Source: Phytoseiulus persimilis (lineage: Eukaryota; Arthropoda; Arachnida; Mesostigmata; Phytoseiidae). Taken from it: a stretch of 64,000 nt of DNA. The stretch is from the NCBI GenBank assembly GCA_037576195.1, contig CM075104.1:17376211-17440210 (forward strand). The letters run 5' to 3'. Below are positions 10,901 through 19,970 of the stretch, piece after piece (the first letter of the stretch is position 1; each line of letters opens with the position of its first letter). The notes under the pieces were generated by a model, which was not told the origin of the DNA, searched no databases, and worked only from the letters and a program-made list of their open reading frames with translations. The position numbers were made by a program, and so were the translations under genes.

Positions 10901-13373
10901 TTAGGTCGGGCGTTGGCATCACTAGTACGAGGGTGGACAATTGTAGAGCGGTTGGCATCTACGAATTCAATTGAAAGAACGATTCTGCTGAGGGAGTCGA
11001 CCAACAAGCGTCGTGCGCGGGGCTGACTGGCCGCGCGACGTCTCTAGCTTTTTTTTTTTTTTCTCATTCCTCCACTCTCTCCCTCGTTGCGATCTATTGT
11101 GTAGTTGATGACCGACTTTAGTTAGCACGCTGACCGGCCGGCCGGCATCACCGCGGTCAGATGAGCCATGATATCCATATAGGGGACAAACCGGATGGTC
11201 ATTCGTGGTCATGCTGTCGTAACATGGGTAGGTGACGTCGAAGTCGTGTCAGTTTCCGCATTGGTGATGCTTGTTGCGCAGTTTCGTTCCTCCACACCAT
11301 TGACTGACAGTTGTAGAGTCCTCATCAGGAGGCCAACCGGAATGTGCAATCTGTATGACTTCTAGAGATATAACGAGCGATGAAGTTTCCGAAGAAGTCG
11401 ACTGAAGTCGAGATACGGTTGGGAGTCATCCCTACGGAACAATTGATACCCTCCACCGAGTGCTACCCGACAAGCAATTGTCGGGATTTTCAGGTTTTGC
11501 CCAGCGGATTTGTTCCAGATTTGGCGTTCTATTCGGATATGTGCTGGGGGGCAGGGGGTGGGTGGCGTTCGCTTCGGATACGCTGGGGATCATCGAAGCC
11601 AATCTCGAATAGAGAGGGCAAGCGCTAGACATGATCGTCAACGTTAGAGATAGAGCCCGCCGTTCAAGTTCTGTTCTCCCGCTCGAAGCAGCTTTACTCT
11701 GGCGTCGAGGCGGATCTATGGCGCAGATCGGCTCGTCCACCCGGCTATCTCGTCGGTTAACTGACTGAACAGAAAAGTCATCGACTCTGCGGACGAGGAT
11801 GGCACTTAGCGCTGGCCGAAAAAGTTCCATGCGCCCGTGGACATCCGCCTTAAAATGTGAAATTTAAATCCGCAAAGTGCGGATGACCGCTCGTCGTGAC
11901 GTCGTTCTTTCGTTTGTTCGTTCGATCGTTGGTTGGTCGGTCGACCGGCTGGGTCTCTCTCAACATTTCTGAATGACACCGGTCGGCCGATTGCTGGATT
12001 CGATGGGAGAACAAAAGATCGCTTGAAATCAACAGCGACGCGGCGCGGTGCGATGCTATGTGCTGCGATGCCAGTCCGATCACACGATGAGAACGGGAGG
12101 AGGAAAACGCCAACCAGCACCGACTTCAAATTTTAAATCACGACCGGATGCAGGCAGAAGCAGGCAGACAGAGTTTTCTGCCACTAGAACCACACACAGT
12201 GACAGATAAATAGACAGTTCGCGAAGAGTCGGCGCACATTCGGCCGATGGATCAATGAACGATGACCCACGCTCACCGACTAGGCCATTAACGCAACGAT
12301 GAAGCTCGATGTCAGCGAATAATTTCAGGAAATTGACGCGAGGTCCGGGAAGAGATCCGGGGAGTTCGGGGACGCGGTCGTGTATCCCACTATTCGCTCG
12401 CCCGTCTCGAGGAAGTCCCGGAGAACTCGGATCACCTGCAGCGCCAGCAATCGGGGGCTCCGCAAAACAACGTTCCTGCGTTCGGGGGCTCAGTTTTCGG
12501 GTTTCTGGCCCGGGGAAATGTGGGAGTAGACACGCAGGGCAACAGTTTTCAAGGAGCTGTGTTAGCTGGCTGAGGCCGGAGTGTTTACTCGTTTTTTATG
12601 AAGCGGTGCGCGCCGCGCCGATAGTTACCCACATGAGATTTAGAGGAGGGACTATTGCGCTTCGCATTACTTTGAGGGCCGGCTGGGGGCCACTTAACTG
12701 TACATCTTAACCTTAACTAAATAGGGAGCGAGTAACCGACCCGCCGAACAACCCAAAGCCCAACGGCCGCCGATTGGGAAAGTCCTTCTGGGAACATAAA
12801 GACCCTTCATCAAGAGATCCTCTAGCAGCTCTCACCGACAGCATGTATCACTGCGTATCGCTCGCCTGCTAGATCGACTTCTCCGGCTCTCAGACGGGGA
12901 TTTCCGCGCGGAGAATGTTTTCTCCTCCTCCCCTCTCCCTCCACATTTTTCTCCCATCATCCTGGTCCACCCCGCCCCTAGATCCAGACCGTGAGCAGTC
13001 GTTGTTATTTGTGTAATGCGAAGCCGACGCCTGAACGAGGGTTCAGGTCGCACCGAAATCGGTATCCTCCTCAGAGCAGAGAAGGGTTGAATCGACGTGT
13101 GCTCACTGTTTCACGAGCGTAGGCCGCGAACTATCGACCCCCGAGCCGTACAGGGCCATGCCGGGCCGATTTGAGTTGAGCCATATCGAGTCCGAGCGGG
13201 CCGGAGCGACTCGCGTGCGCTGTTTCATCGGTTCATTCCACTGCCAGTGAGCCAGCCGGACGGCCTGCTTGCCGCGCAGCCTACCCGACCAGGAGGTAGG
13301 CAGGCAACGAACCCGCTAGCCAGTCAAGCAGTCAGATAGGCCAGATGGAAGATATGATCTGCTTGCGGTTGTT
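7902..13373. other. Gene-less stretch
   Basis: Short overlapping open frames only; the longest on the + strand (9571-10005) has no recognisable motif. A T14 run lies at 11049-11062, a CCGG cluster at about 11130-11146, and A8 at 8841-8848. There are scattered AAATTTAAA-type AT islands (for example 11860) in otherwise GC-balanced DNA. Confidence 0.55.
11049..11062. repeat. Poly-T tract (T14)
   Basis: Fourteen consecutive T. It could be a mononucleotide repeat or, read on the - strand, the A-tail of an old retroposon, but I see no target-site duplication. Confidence 0.9.
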
Positions 13374-14016
13374 GTGGTTTACGCACCCCACCCTTCTGTG
13401 GGGACGCACGGTCTTCGTCGACAACAGGCACCTTTCATCATTCGGGCGAGCAAGGATCCGGGCGACGCCGTTCCCTCTCGACGCTGGCCGGAACTTGGGA
13501 AGGCGATCTGTTTGCTTAGAGAACCGAAAGCTGTCGTCGACGGCGGCCTCATTGACAACGGCATCGACGTAATGTTCTACGGCGCGATGAGTGAACCTTG
13601 CTCTGGGCTCTTGATGAAGCAGCTCATAAACAAGGAGCTGACGAACGGTCCCCGTGTGAGCGGGCGGGCGAGTGACACGCTGCCTCTCATCTCTCCTATC
13701 GACCGACCCTCGAAGCAATGCATCCACGGAAACGTTGACGACGTTCGAGTCTTCTCCAAAGTTCCAGTGTTTAGCTTTTCATCTCACCGCTCGGCGCACC
13801 GCGCGGAACGAGTGGCGTTTCGTAATTATTTTCCGATGTACTCTCGGCAGCGACGAACTCGAACAAGGCGCGTCCGTAAGCGTTATATTCAAGAGGTTTG
13901 AAGAGGAGCAGGCCGTCCGTCAACCCAACCTTGGTCGGCTCGCCACCATCAGCGACATAATCACCAATGTGGCCGCCGTCATTGGTCGGTACCGTTTTCA
14001 GCGACCTGATAGATAA
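13374..14016 (+). CDS. Candidate two-exon coding block, protein unknown
   Basis: Two adjacent open stretches in different frames look like protein. The first (to 13655) contains GLIDNGIDVMFYGAMSEPC, the second (from 13768) VSVIFKRFEEEQAV and TISDIITNVAAVIGRYRF. A strong donor-like GTGAGC starts at 13656 immediately after a complete codon, and a TTCCAG acceptor-like site ends at 13767 immediately before a complete codon of the second frame. A 112-nt phase-0 GT-AG intron would therefore join them without a stop. The second stretch ends at TAA (14014-14016), but the same frame goes on open for 65 more codons. I recognise no domain. The 5' boundary is uncertain: the first frame has only GTG at 13374. 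It may be a decayed sequence rather than an active gene. Confidence 0.3.
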
Positions 14017-15075
14017 ATGCAAAGATTGAAAGATAAGATCGAAACTCGAGTTTGCTCTCCAACGATCGCTCGAAGACAGCGGCTCATTGTGGACTGTCGT
14101 GAAGAGAAAAACGCAGAGATCGTCGTACCGAGAGGAGCCCTCCTCCGCTCGGGGTTCCCTGAACACAACGCCACAAGACGAATCTTCTTTCCTCCAGGTC
14201 GCGTCCGATAGCTCCGAGCTCCTCGGTGGCCAACACGACGTTCTCATTCGACTGCTATTCCCTAATTACTGAAAAGTGCCGACCCAACCCCTCTCGAGAA
14301 CGGTTTCGAAATCAAATCAGCGAAACTGTTGCTTCAGCATCCTCCATAACCCCCGAGCTCGGTCCCCAACCCGCGGCACGGCGTTTCATAGTCACTCCGG
14401 AGCTCCATTGATTATTATTAAGATGCGGTAATGATGAACTATCGGCTCTTACGTCGAGAACGACGCGGCTGCGCTCGATTCCGAGCTGCGTGTGTCACCC
14501 TCGGAATGCAATCCTTTCATTAGCGCGCACAAACATATTTCAGAACATCGTCGTGAGCAGCTTCCGTGAGAGACTCTATTTCACAGCGGCAAATCCTCCT
14601 AGACCTATTGAGCGTGTTCTGCTGCAGGCTGGGCTGCCATTCGTGTGGCTCGGGGTGGTGGTTGCCTCAGTTTCTCTCGGGCTCCGATATGACTCCAAAT
14701 ATCCCCCTTCGAGTACCTGGAGCAAGTGATCAGAGCGCAGTTGGATTCGTTTCGACCGGGCGGTGATTTGATATCATCAATGACGTATTCGGCGAATCAT
14801 GGAAAACTGACGGCGAACTATCGGTTCACTGTTTCCTCCGGCGCATAGGAGTAACTTTCGCCCCAACGTAGTGCTTTATTCATTTCCCTACGGGACTAAC
14901 GGCGTTTCGCGATTTCCCTGCCTCTTGATCAGACCAAGAAAACCTCTGAAATCGCTGCCTCGGTCCGAGCTACCGAGTGTCTCCACTATTCTTCGAAGAT
15001 CTCCTTGCGATGTTCGAAGAACAAAATATCGTTGTGAGTCGGGGATCCTCCTCCGTGTCCTGAGCTCTGAACTAG
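14017..15075 (+). pseudogene. Run of frame-shifted coding-like segments
   Basis: Consecutive open stretches of 37-65 codons follow each other on the + strand in changing frames. 14017-14211 is in the same frame as the stretch before it, past one TAA. 14226-14411 begins ANTTFSFDCYSLITEKC. 14693-14845 contains FEYLEQVIRAQLDSFRPGGD and ends near a NYRF motif. 14950-15060 contains FFEDLLAMFEEQNIVV. Each has balanced composition, with Cys, Tyr and Trp present and few low-complexity repeats, unlike most frames in this window. Interruption by stops and shifts every 100-200 nt suggests a pseudogene. Small introns are an alternative, but I found no consistent splice set. No family recognised. Confidence 0.28.
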
Positions 15076-15280
15076 AGCGGAGGACAATTCCGAGTCGTAG
15101 AGGAGAAAATGGGAGCGACGATGCTCGAATACGAGTCTCGATTAAGTAATTACCACATCTGGTGGAGCGTGGATAATCTTCGTGTTTCCCCTTGTAAATC
15201 TACTCGTGGCTCTGGCAGCGGTACTGGGCGTGTACATGATGATAATGCTAATTCGAATTAGACGCAGGACCGCGGTCTGA
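15076..15280 (+). pseudogene. Membrane-proximal and transmembrane segment, copy 1
   Basis: Two overlapping frames lie here. The first (15076-15258) contains the residues YHIWW (from 15151). The second (15146-15277, TGA 15278-15280) is almost wholly hydrophobic for about 27 residues (core VNLLVALAAVLGVYMMIML) and then reads RIRRR, followed by only three residues. That is a single-pass membrane anchor with a stop-transfer signal and a very short cytoplasmic tail. It is not encoded by a simple repeat. The jump between the two frames implies a frameshift. The layout (ectodomain, Trp-containing juxtamembrane, anchor, short basic tail) is seen in type I membrane proteins, including cell-surface receptors and enveloped-element glycoproteins; the sequence does not decide which. 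Confidence 0.33.
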
Positions 15281-16000
15281 CGATGTCCAATTAATGGCCC
15301 GGCTTCCAGTACATATCCCATTCAGCGGAGGAAGAGTGCAGTACCGGGGAGTATCGAAGAGTCTGGAGGAGCATACTAACGCCATATTACACAACGTTTG
15401 GGTGGGGTTTGCTGAACACAGCGTTGAGCTTACCGAGATCCTTTTTCACGGCGTTGACGAGCCGCCCGTCACTGTGCATTCCGTCTGCGGTTTACTCTCT
15501 TGAAATTTATACGAATAACGTACATGGCGCTATTTATACAAACTTCTACCGCGATTTAATCCTGTATGCGGTTCATGTCGTCGTGTGGCGCTTTGATACG
15601 AAATTCGCTGGTTGATTGTGCAGTGGCCAGCTCGCTCGAGAGAATAAATGAGAGGCCAATTTGAGAGCGACTGCCCGTTCGAGAGACATCAATTAAATGA
15701 CGCCGAGAGTGAAACTGTTCCCTGCGGCCCAACTTGATGAGTGTTGCGTGTTATGTCAAATGTCCCAATTTAGTTTCAAACCGAAGCATTCAATCAGATT
15801 TGAAGCTGTACCGTGATACCATACTCCAACTATCTCCACATGATTCTGAGCGAGTTCGATTCGTTCTCCTTTCCGATGCTGCTCGGAAGAACTGTCTTCA
15901 TCACCTCAGTCCAGTTAGGGCGTTCTCCGTTTTTGGTATCATGGAGAACCCTAAAATAAGCCTCATTGGGGAGCGCAAATGACTTTTCGCGAATGTAGCG
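15281..16000. other. Spacer between membrane-anchor segment and 251-codon frame
   Basis: Short frames only (up to 82 codons). No promoter motif stands out ahead of the ATG at 16001. Confidence 0.5.
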
Positions 16001-16756
16001 ATGCAGATTCATCAGCCAAAACGACGAACCGCCATAGTCCATTCAAGACCACGAAGGAGGGTAACATGGAGATCAATGACTCGCGGATCCGTACGCATTC
16101 GCGGTCATAATTGTGCAAATCGCAACACGGTCAGCCTCATTCCTGTTTCGACTCGAACTTCAGTTCTGGCGTTACCTCGCATGACGGCTCAAATGTCGAG
16201 TAGAAAGCATCAGAAGAAGAAACAGAAACGAGCAAAAGCAAAATGGCATTGGAGAAATGGGAAGAAAAGAGAAAGAACCGTCTTCAATGGTGGGGTGAAG
16301 AACTTCGAACAAAACGGAGACGAGAAGGAGAAAACTGAGCTTTGGTTTCTATGCTGCATCACGACTTTACAGTCGGTGGTGACGGCGGCGGCATTTGCGA
16401 AGTCAGTGGAAGCATGCATCAGCCAGTCTGTGCGCTCGTCCGTTTGTTCATTCTTCGTCATTCGGCCAGCCATCTTAACATCTGTCCACCAATGGTCATC
16501 CTCTAAATTAATCAGGCGATCAGAGCATCCCATGATAATCTCCGACTTCCTCGTTGTACATACTGTCATCGTCACCGTCGCCGTTTCGGTTCTCCGGATC
16601 CTGATTCGTAGGGAGGAAGAGCACGGGGAAAAACACCCAGGCGTTTTCTGGGAGACGCTTATTTTCGAAGATCCAGCGGACCAATCGCATACAGCAACGA
16701 TCGTCTTCTTCGTGCCTCGAACTACTGAGGGGAAATATTGCGCAGAGTTACCGTAA
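16001..16756 (+). CDS. Candidate membrane protein, 251 codons (hypothetical)
   Basis: This is the longest ATG-initiated + strand frame in the window, with G at -3 of the start. Residues 1-67 are basic and Ser/Thr-rich, 68-92 are a dense Lys/Arg stretch, 115-133 are moderately hydrophobic (CCITTLQSVVTAAAFA), and 178-202 are a good membrane segment (LVVHTVIVTVAVSVLRILI). Immediately after it comes RREEEHGEK, a charged stop-transfer-like tail, and a 42-residue C-terminal part with ordinary composition. The opposite strand is also open over 16210-16977, so low stop density rather than selection may explain its length. It resembles no family I know. It lies 720 nt downstream of another membrane-anchor segment on the same strand. 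Confidence 0.3.
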   Translation: MQIHQPKRRTAIVHSRPRRRVTWRSMTRGSVRIRGHNCANRNTVSLIPVSTRTSVLALPRMTAQMSSRKHQKKKQKRAKAKWHWRNGKKRERTVFNGGVKNFEQNGDEKEKTELWFLCCITTLQSVVTAAAFAKSVEACISQSVRSSVCSFFVIRPAILTSVHQWSSSKLIRRSEHPMIISDFLVVHTVIVTVAVSVLRILIRREEEHGEKHPGVFWETLIFEDPADQSHTATIVFFVPRTTEGKYCAELP

Positions 16757-17473
16757 AAGCGGGCGGAGAACACATGTAATTGAACTGGCTCACTCTCATC
16801 GACGAGGGATGGAAGATTCCATCGGAGTTGGGAATCCTTTTCTTCATCATTATTGTGTGACTTTCTTCGTCTACGGGGCCACATTCTGGAGCGGCTCCGG
16901 GTGATTTGTGTTCCGTCAACATACCAACGGATTGTCTTGTTCTCAACACGTCGAGCTCCACGGCGGTGGAACAACAACAGCGGAACCGTCGAGGAAAAGG
17001 CAACGGGAGCTGCGATCCCACACAGAATGCGCGAACACTGAAAAACATGCCGCGATCGCGAGATCGACGCGCATGAAGATCCTTCCTTGCCGCGTGGTGA
17101 AGCATTCGACGGGTTCGGCGGTGCTAGGCTAGAAACTTGGCTCGATCAGGTAACATATCGGGGAGAGTAGGTCGCGCTAAGACCGTCGCATCGCTCCCTG
17201 AACCTTCGATGATGAATGCATCTGATTGAACAATGCCTCTTGCGGAGGCAACTCTATCGCGCAGCATCCATTCCGGAGCGTTCCTCTAACAGAGTGACCG
17301 CAGTCGGCCGCGTTGACGGTCGGACGGACCGAACGAGTGAGCGGCCAGACAGTCAATCGTCCTCGTCCGCGTGGTTCTGGAAGTGCGCGAGATAGAGAAT
17401 AATTTGGCGGGGGCAACGAAAAAATTTCGATCGCTGTCACTTGTGACCGCAGCTCAAACTGAGCTAAAGTTGA
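16757..17473. other. No gene recognised
   Basis: The - strand frame running back to 16977 contains an isolated WYVDG string (near 16914-16930), and other short frames overlap it. Nothing here assembles into a domain. Confidence 0.5.
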
Positions 17474-17833
17474 CAATGTGTTCGACTTTTTTCAGATCGT
17501 CATTGTCGTCAAAACGGCGGCTCGCATAGATCTATAGCGAACGAATCGCCTGCTCGCTCGCTTGCTCTGTGGGAATTTATTCTCAATTTCAGAACAGATC
17601 GATGGCACTACACGCAACGGGTCAAACTGGGCGTTCTCTGCTATTCTCTCTCGGTCGGTTGGCTAGCCAGCCGGCTAGCCGTCCGGCGATTGACTGTGGA
17701 CGGTGCTGTGCGCATTCTTCTACAGCCTGTCGACTGCCACAATCACTATTATAGGCTTCGAATCGAGTTTTGTGCAAATCACTGCGGCCGGCGCTGGATT
17801 CCTCTAATGTCTGTAGCCTGGCTCCACGTTTGA
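17474..17833 (+). other. Stop-free stretch behind a strong acceptor-like site
   Basis: A pyrimidine-rich tract ending in TTTTTTCAG (AG at 17494-17495) lies inside a frame that stays open for 119 codons, to TGA at 17831-17833. It has no early ATG, as would be expected for an internal exon. The translation includes LALWEFILNFRTDRWHYTQR and, near the end, a Cys-rich patch with CHNHYY. Against this, it spans a GCCAGCCGGCTAGCC-type repeat and has no good donor before its stop. A last exon is possible, chance at least as likely. Confidence 0.2.
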
Positions 17834-19790
17834 TCACTGGCACTACTATGAGCAAGCGAGCGAGTGGTCGGAGGGATCAGCAACGCGCCGTTAGGGCGAT
17901 CTGAATCAACATGTGATCATGCTTTCGGATTGCGATTTAGAGCTAGACTCACAGAAAGGCAGAGGCTTACAGAAGAGATGTCTTCTGAATGCGTCGGGTC
18001 CGAGGAGCAGAACGCAGCTCGGCCCTCCTTGCGGGAAGTTTGAAGCTGCAAGCATACACCCGCAATACAGGTAGCATGGGCTTGCGAGGCCTGTTCACAA
18101 TGAAACTCTGGAAGGATAGTCGAAACTTCCATCCATTCCTATGAGGTTAAGCATCATCGGAATCCCACGGTATAGCCTAGAATTTTGGCTCCATGTGGAT
18201 CGCCCACGAGATACCCCGGGAATCCCGATAAAAATACTATGTGACAACAGCCTTTTCCCACTCTGTGATTGCAAAGCGACGCAAATTCTCGATGGAATTG
18301 ACCACTGAACTCGTGGAACAGAACTATGCAGAACTAACGAATGACTAATAGAAGTTGGACAGGAAATCGAACTAACGAGACCTTCTGCTCGATAGACACG
18401 CTAATGGAAGACACAGCATCAGCCTGGTCCGTGGTAGAAATTCTAGCATCCATACGAACAAGTCATTAACGCACTCAAGTCTGAGGAACGGTTTCCACTG
18501 ACTCATATCTGGATCGAAAACCGAGAGATTTCATCGCCTGTTCGGATTTCGTGAGGTACGGCAGAAAAACCTAGTCCGCAGAGCTGATTCTGGTTAGCGG
18601 GAATGCCGACGCCTGAGAAGCGAGCTACAAGTATCCACTACGCGGGCTGTTGTGAAATCGGAAATGTACGGAGAGTTCTCCCCCTTTTATTACACGTGTA
18701 ACAGAAGAGCGACGGAATGAACGAGTCTATCATCGACGCTCCTGATAGGGTTTATGCGTAGTTGTTGCTGTTCTCCTCTGTGTAGTGTGGCTTTGCGTGA
18801 CTGTTACGGGAAGCCACTCAGCGGTAGCTGAGCGCCGGTCGAGAGAGACACGCTTAATTGCCACGGATGGCCATTGTGTGACTTGTGCATTCTTTCGTTG
18901 GATCATTCTCTTTTGCCTCTTTTTTCCGCTTGCTCTTCTTTCCCGATGCGCTCGTCCTGTCCCGGGCAGCCAGTCGCTCGGGCAGACAGGCCAGCCCATA
19001 GTGGTCAGATTCATTCGCGTCCCTTGATTCATTTCATCGTTCGAATTTCCATATTGATAAGCGGCAGCCACCCAGAGTTGTAAAGACGTATGAAGAATAG
19101 GAGGAAAGATCAAATGAATGAAACCGAACAAGAGAAAAAACACCGCCTGGAGATAAATAGAAGCACAGAACAATTCTGAACACTCGAAGCTGTTCGCACC
19201 ATGTCACAGAGTACCAATGAATTCAAGCTATAGAAGCGGCCATGCGGAGACGCTTTCCGTTCGACGGCAACTCCTGTCAAACATCAGTTCTGGCGGGAAA
19301 CTGAACAGAAAAGATCTGCTCGGCTTGATCGAAACTCGCTAAGCCCTAACTCTGATTATGTGAGCGAATTAGGTGAACCGGAAGCGACAGATCAGACTTT
19401 ATCACTCTGAGTACGGATAATCTGAGACCGATGACGTGCCAAGATCTTATGGCTTGGCACTCTGCGCATCGTTACGGATGCGGTTGAAGCATCGTTTAGC
19501 ACGTTATGCTGCGGACTGTTTCTTCCAGGAGATCTTTCCACAAGTTCTGCGGTGAAGCTCTCGTTGGACACGATGCTTTGGGCACGATGCTGTGGGAACG
19601 TAAGCAATAAGGCAGGAACAGGTCATATTTTTTGCTAGCAATGTAGCTCCGACTCCGAAGCCTGAGTGAGCGTCCGGAGGTCAAGTGAACGTGTGCGAGA
19701 CCCTGGAAGCGGCTGTCAGCCCATACACTTTCACGGCGCACCCTTGTTCATCTGGCATTCTCATGATTTAACGCAAGAATTAGAGGATGA
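17834..19790. other. Gene-less stretch
   Basis: Short frames only; the 147-codon - strand frame at 18730-19173 is Arg/Thr-rich without motifs. There are fewer microsatellites here than in the flanking DNA. Confidence 0.5.
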
Positions 19791-19970
19791 ATGGTGAATG
19801 AACGCTATATGATCTTCAAGTACTCGGTGAGTTGTTTGGTCCTCCTTGACTCTGCTGACGGTGCCCAAATACCCAGGTTCTACTGGGCGGCTTCATTTCC
19901 AGCCAGCCGGAGTAATGAGCGTCTAGCGTGCAGTGCTATCCGTAAGGCTATGCTCCAGCGTCATGCCTAA
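19791..19970 (+). CDS. Short open frame, 59 codons (hypothetical)
   Basis: It starts at ATG 19791 and ends with TAA at 19968-19970. It opens MVNERYMIFKYSVSCLVLLD, with a weakly hydrophobic N-terminal half and a basic, Ser/Ala-rich C-terminal half. A frame of this length is expected by chance, and I saw no promoter or homologue. Listed only because its composition is less biased than its neighbours. Confidence 0.1.
   Translation: MVNERYMIFKYSVSCLVLLDSADGAQIPRFYWAASFPASRSNERLACSAIRKAMLQRHA

Noticed and set aside
16850..16980. IRWYVDGTQI on the - strand, like the C-strand of an immunoglobulin domain
   Set aside because: The frame lacks a Cys 11-15 residues before the Trp and the later Y-x-C; a five-residue coincidence is not enough to call an Ig domain.
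17729..17790. C-x2-HYY...FC pattern reminiscent of the DSL domain of Notch ligands
   Set aside because: The middle cysteine, the conserved Arg/Asp and the C-terminal half of the domain are missing, and the frame stops shortly afterwards.
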